Part shown: piece after piece, positions 36,641 through 45,668 of the stretch
Numbering within the stretch: position 1 is the first letter of the stretch
Layout of the letters: the number at the start of each line of letters is the position of its first letter
Assembly: GCF_007673235.1 (NCBI RefSeq)
Contig: NZ_VDZH01000003.1
Location: 124,001 to 188,000 of the forward strand
Length of the DNA: 64,000 nucleotides
DNA from: Curtobacterium pusillum
GTDB taxonomy: Bacteria > Actinomycetota > Actinomycetes > Actinomycetales > Microbacteriaceae
Direction of reading: 5' to 3'
The notes under the pieces: model-generated
Database searches by the model: none
What the model saw: only the letters and a program-made list of their open reading frames with translations
What the model was told of the DNA's origin: nothing
Translations under genes and position numbers: made by a program

Positions 36641-36940
36641 ATGACCCTGCTGACGCCCGACGTCGACGAGCGCACCGACGCCCGCACGAGCGTGCGCCCG
36701 GACTCCCCGTGGGTCGCCGTCGTGTGGGACGACCCGGTGAACCTGATGTCGTACGTGACCTACGTCTTCCAGCAGTACTTCGGGTTCCCACGGGCGAAGG
36801 CCGAGCGGTTGATGCGGCAGGTGAACGACGAGGGCCGGGCCGTCGTGGCGACCGGCCCACGCGAGGCGATGGAGGCCCACGTCGAGGCGATGCACGGCTA
36901 CGGCCTGCAGGCGTCGGTGGACAAGGCCCCCACCCCGTGA
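36641..36940 (+). CDS. clpS: ATP-dependent Clp protease adaptor ClpS
   Basis: A 99-residue adaptor that delivers N-degron substrates to ClpAP/ClpCP. After a disordered 25-residue N-terminus comes the binding core: [37 protein letters not shown] and [15 protein letters not shown]; the Asp and His positions of the ClpS pocket are present. CACCCT lies 6 nt before ATG 36641. It overlaps the DUF2017 gene, the usual partner. Confidence 0.94.
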   Translation: MTLLTPDVDERTDARTSVRPDSPWVAVVWDDPVNLMSYVTYVFQQYFGFPRAKAERLMRQVNDEGRAVVATGPREAMEAHVEAMHGYGLQASVDKAPTP

Positions 36941-37407
36941 TCCCGTTCGTCCGCCGGGCTGACGGCGTGCACCTCGGCATGTCCTCCGGCGAGCGCTCCG
37001 TCCTCACGTCGCTGACGGAGCAGCTGCAGCAGGTGCTCGGCGGGGACCTGTCGTCGGACCCGGTCGCGGCGCGGATGTTCCCGGACGCCTACCCGGACGA
37101 CGTCGACGCGAGTGCGGAGTTCCGACGCTGGACCGAGGCGGACCTGGTCGCGCAGAAGACGACGAACGCCTCGACGGTGCACGCGTGGTCGACCGGAGCG
37201 CGCGAGGGCGCGTTCGAGCCGGCGGACGAGCAGGCCTGGCTGCGCTGCCTGACGGATCTGCGGCTGACGATCGCGGACCGGCTCGGGATCGTCGACTCCG
37301 CCTCGGAGGAGCAGTCGTACACGGCCGACGCGGGCGTCGGCCTGCGGGACGTCTACGACTGGCTCGGGTACGTGCAGGAGCACCTGGTCGAGACGCTGAC
37401 GCGCTGA
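36937..37407 (+). CDS. DUF2017 family protein
   Basis: A 156-residue soluble protein starting [20 protein letters not shown]. It matches the DUF2017 family, which follows clpS in many actinobacteria. [20 protein letters not shown] and [18 protein letters not shown] are its conserved helices. GTG 36937 overlaps the clpS stop by 4 nt. Function unknown, probably linked to ClpS by expression. Confidence 0.88.
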   Translation: MIPFVRRADGVHLGMSSGERSVLTSLTEQLQQVLGGDLSSDPVAARMFPDAYPDDVDASAEFRRWTEADLVAQKTTNASTVHAWSTGAREGAFEPADEQAWLRCLTDLRLTIADRLGIVDSASEEQSYTADAGVGLRDVYDWLGYVQEHLVETLTR

Positions 37408-37516
37408 CGCGCTGACGGACCGTCGGACTGGAGGCACGGCTCGCCTCCGTTCCGTCGGCCACGATTATCGACAGGTTGCCTTGCAAGTTCACCTGCCGAA
37501 GTAGTACCGTGGCGGT

Positions 37517-37942
37517 ATGGAATCACGCGCGTCGGACGAACTCGCCGGTGAGCTGCTCACGCTCTACGGCAAGATCCGACGCACGACCCTCGTCGGCAAG
37601 GTCGACGACGTCACCGCCTCGCAGTCGGCAGCGCTCGGCCGCCTGATCCGCGACGGCGCGACGACGACCGCCGAGCTCGCCCGCGCCGAGGGCGTCCGCC
37701 CGCAGTCGATGGGGGCGACCGTGCAGTCCCTCGTCGATCTCGGCCTGGCGACCCGCGACCCCGATCCCGAGGACGGCCGCCGCACCATCGTCAGCGCGAC
37801 CGACGCCGGCCGCGCCGCCCGCGAGGACTCGCACCGCTCCCGCACCCGCCTGCTCGCCGAACGGCTGGCAGCACTCGACCCCGACGACCGCGCCACCGTC
37901 GCGCGCTCGATCGCCGTCCTCGGCCCCGTCGTCGAACCCTGA
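37517..37942 (+). CDS. MarR-family regulator
   Basis: A 141-residue winged-helix protein: TASQSAALGRLIRDGATTTA, then recognition helix RAEGVRPQSMGATVQSLVDL, then wing PDPEDGRRTIVSATDAGR. Upstream are TTGCAA and, 18 nt on, TACCGT (37505-37510), 6 nt before ATG 37517. The -35 region contains the palindrome CTTGCAAG, a plausible self-operator. It precedes an MFS exporter, the classic MarR-drug-pump pairing. Confidence 0.88.
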   Translation: MESRASDELAGELLTLYGKIRRTTLVGKVDDVTASQSAALGRLIRDGATTTAELARAEGVRPQSMGATVQSLVDLGLATRDPDPEDGRRTIVSATDAGRAAREDSHRSRTRLLAERLAALDPDDRATVARSIAVLGPVVEP

Positions 37943-37946
37943 AGGA

Positions 37947-39368
37947 CTGACCGCCACGTCCACCGCAACCGCCTCCACACCCGTCACCCCCGCGACCGAC
38001 CCGAAGGGCAGCGGCTTCGGTCCGAAGCTCCTCGTCCCCGTCCTCGTCGGGCCGCTGCTCAACCCGATCAACACCACGATGGTGTCGGTCGCCCTCGCCC
38101 CGATCTCCCGTGACCTCGGGATCGGTTCCGCGCAGGCGATCTGGCTCGTCGCCGCGCTCTACCTGGCCAGTGCGATCGCGCAGCCGACGATGGGGAAGCT
38201 CGCCGACCGGTTCGGGCCGAAGAAGGTGTTCCTGACGGGCCTCGTCATCGTCGGCGTCGCCGGCGTCGTGCCCGAGGTCCTGACCGGCTTCGGCGGCGCG
38301 GTGTTCGCCCGCGTGCTCATCGGCATCGGGACGTCAGCGGCGTACCCCGCGGCGCTCACCACGCTGCGCCAGCACTCCACCCGGATCGGGAAGCCGACCC
38401 CGTCGCTCGTGCTCGGTGCGCTGTCGATCACGTCGCTCGTGTCCGCCGCTGCCGGTCCGCCGCTCGGTGGCGCGCTCATCGCGGCCTTCGGCTGGCACGC
38501 GATCTTCCTCGTCAACGTGCCCCTCGCCGTGTTCGGCATCATCGTGTCGGCGCTCTGGCTGCCGTCCGACCGGCTCCGCCCGCGGAGCGACGAGGACCTG
38601 CCCGTCCTCACGGCGCTCGACCCGTTCGGCATGCTCCTCATGACCGGGTTCGTCTCGGCGCTGCTGGTGTTCCTGCTCGACGTCTCGGCCGGCCTCTGGT
38701 GGCTGCTGGGCGTCGCGATCGTCCTGCTCGTGGCGCTCGTGCTGTGGGAGCTGCGCGCGGTGAAGCCCTTCGTGGACGTCCGGCTGCTCGTCCGCAACGG
38801 CGCACTGTCGCGCACCTACGTCCGGCTGTTCCTGACGTACCTGATGGCCTACACGATGACGTACGGTTTCTCGCAGTGGGTGCAGGACGTCGCCGGTTAC
38901 CCGAGCGACGTCGCCGGGTACATGCAGCTCCCCGCAGCGGTCGTGGCCGGGGTGGCGTCGTTCCTCGTTGCGCGGAAGACCGCCGTGCGCGGGCCGCTGA
39001 TCGTGGCCGCGGTCGTGCCGATCGTGGGCGGCGCACTCCTGCTGTTCCTCGGCGTCGGGTCGCCCTGGTGGCTGCTCGTGCTCGCGCCGGCACTGTTCGG
39101 CGTCCCGCAGGCCCTTGCGTCCGTGTCGAACCAGGCCGCCCTGTACCGGGTCGTGCCGGCGGAGTACATCGGCACGGCCGCCGGCCTCTCCCGCACGAGC
39201 GTCTACATCGGCGCGATCGCGGCGTCCTCGCTCATCGGCGGGGTGTTCGGCCAGGCCCCGACCACGCCGGACCTGCACGTGCTCGCGTGGGTGATCGTCG
39301 GCGTCGCGGTGCTCGTCAGCGTCCTGACGATCGCCGACCGCGCACTTGCCAAGCCGCTCCCCCGCTGA
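37947..39368 (+). CDS. MFS efflux transporter with non-canonical start
   Basis: About 470 residues, 12-14 helices, DHA2-like: GKLADRFGPKKVFLTGLVIV is the motif A loop and AAGPPLGGALIAAFGWHAIF a motif C-like helix. The frame has no ATG/GTG/TTG before ATG 38079, but that start would remove the first helix (LLVPVLVGPLLNPINTTMVS). Candidates are CTG 37947 or ACG 37956; AAGGA at 37942-37946 is best spaced for the ACG (9 nt). Coupled to the MarR gene, whose stop is 4 nt upstream. Probably exports a small toxic compound. Confidence 0.82.
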   Translation: MTATSTATASTPVTPATDPKGSGFGPKLLVPVLVGPLLNPINTTMVSVALAPISRDLGIGSAQAIWLVAALYLASAIAQPTMGKLADRFGPKKVFLTGLVIVGVAGVVPEVLTGFGGAVFARVLIGIGTSAAYPAALTTLRQHSTRIGKPTPSLVLGALSITSLVSAAAGPPLGGALIAAFGWHAIFLVNVPLAVFGIIVSALWLPSDRLRPRSDEDLPVLTALDPFGMLLMTGFVSALLVFLLDVSAGLWWLLGVAIVLLVALVLWELRAVKPFVDVRLLVRNGALSRTYVRLFLTYLMAYTMTYGFSQWVQDVAGYPSDVAGYMQLPAAVVAGVASFLVARKTAVRGPLIVAAVVPIVGGALLLFLGVGSPWWLLVLAPALFGVPQALASVSNQAALYRVVPAEYIGTAAGLSRTSVYIGAIAASSLIGGVFGQAPTTPDLHVLAWVIVGVAVLVSVLTIADRALAKPLPR

Positions 39369-39440
39369 CGCGACCCGATCGGCGGGGCCGCACCGTGCCT
39401 CCAGGCCGGGCGGAGCCCCCGATCCCGGTACCCTGATCCG

Positions 39441-40319
39441 GTGACCGACCCGACCGCCGCGAGCACCGCGAGCCCCACGCACTGGACCCTCACCCTGGTC
39501 TGCGACGACCAGCCCGGGATCGTGCACGCCGTCTCTGGAGCGGTCGTCGCGGCGAACGGCAACATCACCGAGTCGCAGCAGTTCTCGAGCGTCGACACGA
39601 ACACGTTCTTCATGCGGCTGCAGGTCATGGCGCCGGTCGACCGCGCCACGTTCGAGGCAGCACTCGCCCCCGTCGCCGAGCGCTACGACGCCCGCGTCCA
39701 GCTCGACGTCGTCGGCCGGCCGATGCGCACGCTCGTCCTCGTGTCGAAGGCGGGCCACTGCCTCAACGACCTGCTCTACCGGCAGCGCGGCGGGCAGCTG
39801 CCGATCGAGGTCCCCCTCGTGCTGTCGAACCACGGGGACCTCGCCGAGCTGGCGTCGTTCTACTCCGTGCCGTTCGAGCACCGGCCGGTGACGGACGCCG
39901 CGAGCAAGACGGAGATGGAGCGACGGATCCTGCAGGCCGTCGAGGAGCACGACATCGAACTCGTCGTCCTCGCGCGCTACATGCAGATCCTGTCGCCGGA
40001 GCTGTGCGCGGCGCTCGAGGGCCGTGCGGTGAACATCCACCACTCGTTCCTCCCGGGATTCAAGGGCGCGAACCCCTACCGACAGGCGCACGCCCGCGGT
40101 GTGAAGCTCATCGGTGCGACGGCGCACTTCGTGACGAGCGACCTCGACGAGGGCCCGATCATCGAGCAGAACGTCGTGCGGGTCGACCACACGAAGGACC
40201 CCACCGAGCTCGTGTCGATCGGGCAGGACGAGGAGTCCCGCACCCTCACCCAGGCGGTGCGCTGGATCGCGGAGGACCGAGTCCTGCTCGACGGCGCCCG
40301 CACGATCATCTTCAAGTAG
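39441..40319 (+). CDS. purU: Formyltetrahydrofolate deformylase
   Basis: A 292-residue enzyme releasing formate from 10-formyl-tetrahydrofolate. N-terminal ACT domain (TLVCDDQPGIVHAVSGAVVA, GNITESQQFSS), then the formyltransferase-like core with NIHHSFLPGFKGANPYRQAH and the catalytic Asn/His/Asp (ATAHFVTSDLDEGPIIEQ). GTG 39441 has TACCCT exactly 6 nt upstream. It complements the glyA-folD operon in one-carbon metabolism. Confidence 0.95.
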   Translation: MTDPTAASTASPTHWTLTLVCDDQPGIVHAVSGAVVAANGNITESQQFSSVDTNTFFMRLQVMAPVDRATFEAALAPVAERYDARVQLDVVGRPMRTLVLVSKAGHCLNDLLYRQRGGQLPIEVPLVLSNHGDLAELASFYSVPFEHRPVTDAASKTEMERRILQAVEEHDIELVVLARYMQILSPELCAALEGRAVNIHHSFLPGFKGANPYRQAHARGVKLIGATAHFVTSDLDEGPIIEQNVVRVDHTKDPTELVSIGQDEESRTLTQAVRWIAEDRVLLDGARTIIFK

Positions 40320-40327
40320 GTCCACGC

Positions 40328-40726
40328 ATGTCAGCACCGCAGTCCCCCGTCGACTGGGGAGACACCCCGGACCCGCACGCGATCCGTCGCCGCCGGGTCG
40401 ATGCCTGGGGTGTGCTCCGCATCGTGGTCTGCGCCTTCGGGCTGCTCTCACTGGCGACGTGGGGCTACTTCGCGTGGCCGTTCCCGATGCCCGCGATCCT
40501 GTTCATGATCGGTGCGCCCGTGTTCGCGGCCGTGGTCTGGTACTTCTTCCGCTCGTCGGCGTCGCCGATCGAGACGGACGTGGTCGGCAAGACGATCGTC
40601 GAGGTGGCGCTGATCGTCGCCGCTGGCGGCTGCTGGATCTCGATCGGGTACCCGGTGGTCGGGTTGGTCTTCATCGTGGTCGCCGCCCTGTCGGGCGTGG
40701 TGCAGTTCCGGAAGGAGACGCGATGA
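40328..40726 (+). CDS. YrdB-like (DUF2568) membrane protein
   Basis: A 132-residue protein with four hydrophobic helices (VLRIVVCAFGLLSLATWGYF, PMPAILFMIGAPVFAAVVWY, VEVALIVAAGGCWISIGYPV, VGLVFIVVAALSGVVQFRK). It matches DUF2568 as I recall it. Function unknown. It lies 8 nt after purU and overlaps nagA by 4 nt. Confidence 0.75.
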   Translation: MSAPQSPVDWGDTPDPHAIRRRRVDAWGVLRIVVCAFGLLSLATWGYFAWPFPMPAILFMIGAPVFAAVVWYFFRSSASPIETDVVGKTIVEVALIVAAGGCWISIGYPVVGLVFIVVAALSGVVQFRKETR

Positions 40727-41904
40727 GCGTCGGTGCGTCGGTTCCGTCGGTCGGCCTGGAGGCGCGGCGCACCCTGGTCCGGTCGGCCCACGTCGTCGAC
40801 GCGGCCGGCTCCACCGCGGACGGCTGGGTCCTCGTCGTCGGTGACACGATCCACGCAGTCGGGGCTGGTCCCGAGGCGCCTGCGGCGACCTCGGTCGACG
40901 AGGTCGTCGACCTCGGCGACGCCGTCCTGACCCCCGGCTTCATCGACCTGCACGGGCACGGCGGTGCGGGCGCCGCGTACGAGGACGAGTCCTTCGCGGA
41001 CGCCCTCGCGGTGCACCGGGCGCACGGCACGACCCGCTCGGTGCTGTCCCTCGTCGCGAACCCGGTCCCGACGCTCACGTCGTCGCTCGACCGGGTGCGT
41101 GCCGTGATGGCGGACGACCCGCTCGTGCTCGGCGTCCACCTCGAGGGGCCGTTCCTCTCTCCGCACAACAAGGGCGCGCACAACGAGTCGTTCCTGATCG
41201 ACCCGTCGCCGTCCGCCGTCTCCGCGCTGCTGGAGGCCGGCGACGGCGTCATCCGCCAGGTCACCATCGCCCCGGAACTCCCCGGCGCCCTGTCCGCGAC
41301 GGAGCAGTTCGTCGCGGCCGACGTGGCCGTCGCCGTGGGCCACACGGTCGGCACGTACGACCAGGCGCGTGCCGCGTTCGACGCCGGTGCGACCCTGCTC
41401 ACGCACGCGTTCAACGCCATGCCGGGCATCCACCACCGCGCCCCGGGGCCGATCGCCGCCGCCGTGGCCGACGACCGCGTGACGCTCGAACTCATCCTCG
41501 ACGGTGTGCACGTGCACCCGTCCGTGGCATCGATGCTGCTCCGTGCAGCTCCGGGCCGCGTCGCCCTCATCACCGACGCCATGGGCGCTGCCGGCGCCGC
41601 CGACGGTTCCTACACGCTCGGGTCCCTCGCCGTGACCGTGACGGACGGCGTCGCGCACGTCGCCGGGACGGACACGATCGCCGGCTCGACGCTGACGCAG
41701 GACGTCGCGCTGCGGAACGCGGTCACGCGCGCGGGACTGCCGTTGCCCGAGGCCGTGGCGGCGTTGACGAGCGTGCCGGCTGCGGCGCTGGGGCTCGGCG
41801 ACCGGCTGGGGCGGATCGCGCCGGGGTTCGCGGCGGACCTCGTGGCGCTGTCGCCGTCGCTCGAGGTGCAGCGTGTCTGGGGTGCCGGGCGACAGCTCGG
41901 CTGA
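40723..41904 (+). CDS. nagA: N-acetylglucosamine-6-phosphate deacetylase
   Basis: A 393-residue amidohydrolase of amino-sugar use. Metal/substrate motifs: PGFIDLHGHGGAGAAYEDE, GVHLEGPFLSPHNKGAH, AVGHTVGTYDQARAAFDAGA, LLTHAFNAMPGIHHRAPG and LITDAMGAAG with the catalytic Asp. ATG 40723 has GGAG 6 nt upstream and overlaps the YrdB-like stop. Residues 10-16 (VGLEARR) are encoded by a family-1 repeat half-site (GGCCTGGAGGCGCGG), so the extreme N-terminus is unusual. nagB lies 2.4 kb further on, opposite strand. Confidence 0.92.
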   Translation: MSVGASVPSVGLEARRTLVRSAHVVDAAGSTADGWVLVVGDTIHAVGAGPEAPAATSVDEVVDLGDAVLTPGFIDLHGHGGAGAAYEDESFADALAVHRAHGTTRSVLSLVANPVPTLTSSLDRVRAVMADDPLVLGVHLEGPFLSPHNKGAHNESFLIDPSPSAVSALLEAGDGVIRQVTIAPELPGALSATEQFVAADVAVAVGHTVGTYDQARAAFDAGATLLTHAFNAMPGIHHRAPGPIAAAVADDRVTLELILDGVHVHPSVASMLLRAAPGRVALITDAMGAAGAADGSYTLGSLAVTVTDGVAHVAGTDTIAGSTLTQDVALRNAVTRAGLPLPEAVAALTSVPAAALGLGDRLGRIAPGFAADLVALSPSLEVQRVWGAGRQLG

Positions 41905-41909
41905 TCGGC

Positions 41910-42176
41910 GTGGACGAAGCCCAGCGGGACCGGCGACGACGACGGTTGGTGATCGGGATGACCGTGCTCACCATCACGCTGTGGACCGTCGCCATCGTCC
42001 TCGCGACGACCGTCCTGGTGCTCATCGGGCGACTCCCCGGCGAGGATCCGGAGCGGACGGCGCGGGGAAACGTCATCGCGACGGGCGCCTTCCTCTCGTT
42101 CGCCATCCCGGCGACCGCAGCGACGATCGGTCTCGTCGTGGTGCGCCGTGCGCGGGCTCAGGGCCGCGACTCGTGA
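41910..42176 (+). CDS. Small two-helix membrane protein (88 aa)
   Basis: DEAQRDRRRRRLVIGMTVLT then helix LTITLWTVAIVLATTVLVLI, loop GRLPGEDPERTARGN, second helix ATGAFLSFAIPATAATIGLV, basic tail. GTG 41910 follows nagA by 5 nt; its stop overlaps the next gene. Family unknown. Confidence 0.65.
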   Translation: MDEAQRDRRRRRLVIGMTVLTITLWTVAIVLATTVLVLIGRLPGEDPERTARGNVIATGAFLSFAIPATAATIGLVVVRRARAQGRDS

Positions 42177-43081
42177 CCGCACGGCTGCCGGGTGCGGCGT
42201 CGAGGGTCGACCCGGCCCGGGCACGCGTCCTCGAGCTCCTCGGGTTGCCGTCCCTCGACTCGCTCCGTCCGACCGCGGTCCGCGTCGAACCCCTCGGAAG
42301 CGACGAGGCCGTGGAGTCGTCGCGTGTCGAGCTCGACACCGCAGACGGTGACACCGTCCCGTGTCTGCTCCTCACGCCGCACGGTCGCCATCGTGCCGAC
42401 GTGATCGCCGTCCACCAGCACGCGGGCGACTTCGTCACCGGCAAGAGCGAACCCGCCGGACGAGCGGGAGACCCGACTCTCGCCTACGGTGCGACGCTCG
42501 CGGCCGCCGGGGCCCGCGTGATCATGCCCGACCTGCTCGGGTTCGAGGACCGCCGACGTGCGTGGGCCGACGACCCGGCTGCCGACGAACGACTCGACGC
42601 GCTGTTCCGCGTCGCGAACGGGAGCAGCCTCCAGGCGAAGCACACGTCCGACATCGCCACGGTGACCTCCTGGATGACCGAGACGAACCCGACCGGGGCC
42701 GGACCCGGCATCATCGGGCACTCCCTCGGCGGGCAGGTCGCACTGTTCGCGCTCGCCGTCGACTCCCGGTTGTCGTCGGGCGTCGTGAGCTGCGGGCTCG
42801 GCACGCTGGCGTCGTTCGAGGCCGCTCGCATCCGTCACAACCCTGCGTGGTTCGTCCCGGGCCTCGCCGCGGCCGGTGACGTCGCCCTGATCGCCGCCGC
42901 GGTCGACCGACCGCTCCTCGTGGCCTCGGGGACGGACGACGCGTTGTTCCCGCTCGACGGCGTGCACCACGTCCTCGATGCCTTCCGTCCGGACGTCGTG
43001 ACGGCCGAGCTGTTCCCCGGCGGGCACACGATGCCACCGCACGTCACCGCGGCGGCCGTCCGGCGCCTCGTGCCCGCCTGA
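42173..43081 (+). CDS. Alpha/beta-hydrolase
   Basis: A 302-residue protein. Catalytic triad: nucleophile GHSLGG (IIGHSLGGQVALFAL), Asp in LLVASGTDDALFPLDG, His in FPGGHTMPPH. HQHAGDFVTGKSEPAGRAGD resembles dienelactone hydrolase/xylan-esterase-like family loops. Substrate unknown. GTG 42173 overlaps the previous stop. Confidence 0.82.
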   Translation: MTARLPGAASRVDPARARVLELLGLPSLDSLRPTAVRVEPLGSDEAVESSRVELDTADGDTVPCLLLTPHGRHRADVIAVHQHAGDFVTGKSEPAGRAGDPTLAYGATLAAAGARVIMPDLLGFEDRRRAWADDPAADERLDALFRVANGSSLQAKHTSDIATVTSWMTETNPTGAGPGIIGHSLGGQVALFALAVDSRLSSGVVSCGLGTLASFEAARIRHNPAWFVPGLAAAGDVALIAAAVDRPLLVASGTDDALFPLDGVHHVLDAFRPDVVTAELFPGGHTMPPHVTAAAVRRLVPA

Positions 43082-43136
43082 ACGACCGACGCGAGAACAC
43101 ACTGCGTTCGAGTGGCGACACTGCGAGGATGGCCCC

Positions 43137-44324
43137 ATGAGCGTCATGGTCTCCCTGTTCGATGCGAACCGCACCCGCACCAGCGAGAAGTACACGGCCT
43201 ACCCGCCGGAGGTGCTGCCGATGTTCGTCGCCGAGATGGACAGCATGCTCGCCGAGCCCGTGCGGGAGGCCCTCGTGGCCGCGGTCACCAACGGCGACAC
43301 CGGGTACGTCGGGCACGGCCGTGCTCTGCCCGAGGCCTTCGCGGACTTCGCGGAGGCCCGGTGGGGCTGGCGTGTCGACCCCGACCTCGTCCGTACCACC
43401 ACGGACGTCTCGGTCGCGGCGGTGGAGACGCTCCGCCGAGTGATCGAGCCGGGCGACCAGGTCGTCATCATGCCGCCCGTGTACCCGCCGTTCTGGGAGT
43501 ACGTCGCGGAGGCCGGTGGCTCCGCGACGGAGGTGCCCCTCGTCACGCCGGACGGCCCCGCCGACCCGTTCGACACGACGGCCGGCTGGCGGATGGACCT
43601 CGACGGGATCGCCCGCGCCTTCGCGGACGGCGCCCGCACGGTCCTGCTCTGCAACCCGCACAACCCCCTCGGCCTGGTGCACTCCCGGGACGACCTCGCC
43701 GCGCTCGCCCGCCTCGCCGCGGAGTGGGGCGCCGTGGTGGTCTCCGACGAGATCCACGCCCCGCTCGTGCACGCCGACACGACGTTCACGCCCTTCCTCG
43801 ACTCGTGCCCCGAGGCCGCCGCTCTCGGCGTGGCGCTGACGAGCGCGAGCAAGGCGTGGAACCTCGCCGGGACGAAGTGCGCGCTGATGGTCGGGGCCTC
43901 GGACCGAGCGCGGGCGTGGTTCGACGGGATGCCCACCGAGGTCGTCGAGCGCACCGGGATCCTCGGCTACACCGCGAGCGTGGCGGCGTTCAGCGAGGGT
44001 GGCCCGTGGCTCGCGTCGCTGCTCACCGAACTCGCGGCGAACCGGCGCACCCTCGCCGAACGACTCGGCGACGTGCTGCCCGGCACCGGGTACCGGCAGC
44101 CGCAGGCGTCGTACCTCGCGTGGCTCGACCTGCGGGCGCTCCCGTGGGGCGACGACCCCGCAGCCCTGCTCGTCGACGAGGCGAAGGTCGCGCTCGGCAG
44201 CGGACCGGACTTCGGGCGCCAGGGGGTCGGCTTCGCCCGGCTGAACTTCGGGTGCTCGGCGGAGACCCTCGACGAAGGACTCAGCCGCCTGCACACCGCG
44301 TGGTCACGGCGGGCAGACGGCTGA
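43137..44324 (+). CDS. PLP-dependent aminotransferase, MalY/PatB type
   Basis: A 395-residue fold-type I PLP enzyme. PLP-lysine in LTSASKAWNLAGTKCALMVG; VLLCNPHNPLGLVHSRDDL and VVSDEIHAPLVHADTTFTPF give the Asn and Asp/Tyr cofactor contacts; VFPPVYPPFWEYVAEAGG-like region substitutes for the substrate loop. PatB/MalY members are cystathionine beta-lyases, so C-S lyase activity is likely. ATG 43137 or ATG 43146. Confidence 0.88.
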   Translation: MSVMVSLFDANRTRTSEKYTAYPPEVLPMFVAEMDSMLAEPVREALVAAVTNGDTGYVGHGRALPEAFADFAEARWGWRVDPDLVRTTTDVSVAAVETLRRVIEPGDQVVIMPPVYPPFWEYVAEAGGSATEVPLVTPDGPADPFDTTAGWRMDLDGIARAFADGARTVLLCNPHNPLGLVHSRDDLAALARLAAEWGAVVVSDEIHAPLVHADTTFTPFLDSCPEAAALGVALTSASKAWNLAGTKCALMVGASDRARAWFDGMPTEVVERTGILGYTASVAAFSEGGPWLASLLTELAANRRTLAERLGDVLPGTGYRQPQASYLAWLDLRALPWGDDPAALLVDEAKVALGSGPDFGRQGVGFARLNFGCSAETLDEGLSRLHTAWSRRADG

Positions 44325-44343
44325 TCGGTCGAGCGCGGACGGA

Positions 44344-45129
44344 CTACTCGAACAGCTGCCAGGCCGGCTTGTTCGCGTACGTGTACGTGTAGTAGTCGGC
44401 GAGCTTGAGACCGGCGGCGGCTTCCTCGTCGACGACGACGGTCGCGTGCTCGTGCAGCTGCAGCGCGGACCCGGGGACGAACGACGACAACGGCCCCTCG
44501 ACGGCGGCGGCCACCGCGTCGGCCTTCGGCGAACCCTGCGCCACGAGGACGAGCTCACGGGCGTCGAGGATGGTGCCGAGCCCCTGCGTCATGCAGTGCG
44601 TCGGGACCTGGTCGAGGTTGTCGAAGAACCGGGCGTTGGCCTCGCGCGTGGACGGCGCGAGGGTCTTGATACGCGTGCGGGACGCGAACGACGACGTCGG
44701 CTCGTTGAACCCGATGTGCCCGTTCGCGCCGATGCCGAGGATCTGCACGTCGACCCCGCCGGCCGCACGGATCGCGGCGTCGTACTCCTTCGCGGCGAAC
44801 TCCAGGTCGGACGCGCGGCCGTCCGGCACCCGCACGCGGGAGGGCTCGAACCCGAGCGGTTCGACGACGTCACGCTGGATCACCGAGGCGTACGACTCCG
44901 GGTGCTCGAGCGGGATCCCGACGTACTCGTCGAGGGCGAACGCGCGGGCCTCGGCGAACGAGATCTCCCCCGCGTCGACACGACGCTTGAGGTCGGCGTA
45001 GATGCCCTGGGGGCTGGACCCCGTGGCGACACCGATGACGGCGGACGGCTTCTTGGCGACGACGGAAGCGATCTTGGCCGCGGCGACGCGACCGACCTCA
45101 GCCGGCGTGGGCAGGATGATGATCTCCAC
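44344..45129 (-). CDS. nagB: Glucosamine-6-phosphate deaminase
   Basis: About 261 residues. NagB converts glucosamine-6-phosphate to fructose-6-phosphate and ammonia. Motifs: GVATGSSPQGIYADL, ALDEYVGIPLEHPESYASV, ILGIGANGHIGFNEPTSSF (catalytic Asp/His/Glu region), TQGLGTILDARELVLVAQG. TAGGCT (45136-45141 on the minus strand) is exactly 6 nt before GTG 45129, so I start there; GTG 45135 would lie inside the spacer. It acts with NagA. Confidence 0.95.
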   Translation of the reverse strand: MEIIILPTPAEVGRVAAAKIASVVAKKPSAVIGVATGSSPQGIYADLKRRVDAGEISFAEARAFALDEYVGIPLEHPESYASVIQRDVVEPLGFEPSRVRVPDGRASDLEFAAKEYDAAIRAAGGVDVQILGIGANGHIGFNEPTSSFASRTRIKTLAPSTREANARFFDNLDQVPTHCMTQGLGTILDARELVLVAQGSPKADAVAAAVEGPLSSFVPGSALQLHEHATVVVDEEAAAGLKLADYYTYTYANKPAWQLFE

Positions 45130-45188
45130 GGTCACAGCCTACTGGTCATGACCAGTCCGCGACAGGGCGGTGTCGGTAGCGTGGCGAC

Positions 45189-45668
45189 ATGCCCACGCCA
45201 GACTTCGTCCTGTCCCTCCGCTCGAAGATCGGGAACGACCCGCTCTGGCTCACCGGGGTCACCGCCGTCGTGACGCGCGGCGAGGGTCCTGATCGCGAGC
45301 TCCTCGTCGTGCGCCGGGCCGACAACCAGGCCTTGACGCCGGTGACGGGCATCGTCGACCCGGGCGAGGAACCCGCGGTCGCCGCCGAGCGCGAGGTCCT
45401 CGAGGAAGCCGCCGTCGTCGCGGTCGCCGAGCGCCTGGCGTGGGTGCAGGTGCTGCCGGAGATGACGTACACGAACGGTGACCGGGCGCAGTACCTCGAC
45501 CTGGTGTTCGCGTGCCGGTACGTGTCCGGTGAGCCCTTCCCCGCCGACGGCGAGAACACCGAGGCGTTCTGGGCCCGGCTCGACGCGCTGCCGGACATGT
45601 CGGCGAGCATGCGGGCTCGGATCGACGCGGCCCTCTCCGACGACCCGGCCGCGCGCTTCCAGCGCTGA
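45189..45668 (+). CDS. Nudix hydrolase
   Basis: A 159-residue enzyme with Nudix box GIVDPGEEPAVAAEREVLEE + AAV. The N-terminus (LSLRSKIGNDPLWLTGVTAV) and LVVRRADNQALTPVTGIVDP resemble the actinobacterial ADP-ribose/nucleotide-type group. Substrate unknown. TAGCGT lies 6 nt before ATG 45189 (leaderless); diverges from nagB. Confidence 0.88.
   Translation: MPTPDFVLSLRSKIGNDPLWLTGVTAVVTRGEGPDRELLVVRRADNQALTPVTGIVDPGEEPAVAAEREVLEEAAVVAVAERLAWVQVLPEMTYTNGDRAQYLDLVFACRYVSGEPFPADGENTEAFWARLDALPDMSASMRARIDAALSDDPAARFQR

Noticed and set aside
38079-39368. MFS gene starting at ATG 38079
   Set aside because: It would lose the first transmembrane helix and leaves a conserved-looking 44-residue stretch untranslated.
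38334-40451. 705-residue minus-strand frame opposite the MFS and purU genes
   Set aside because: Spans two unrelated plus-strand genes with clear motifs; Arg/His-rich shadow.
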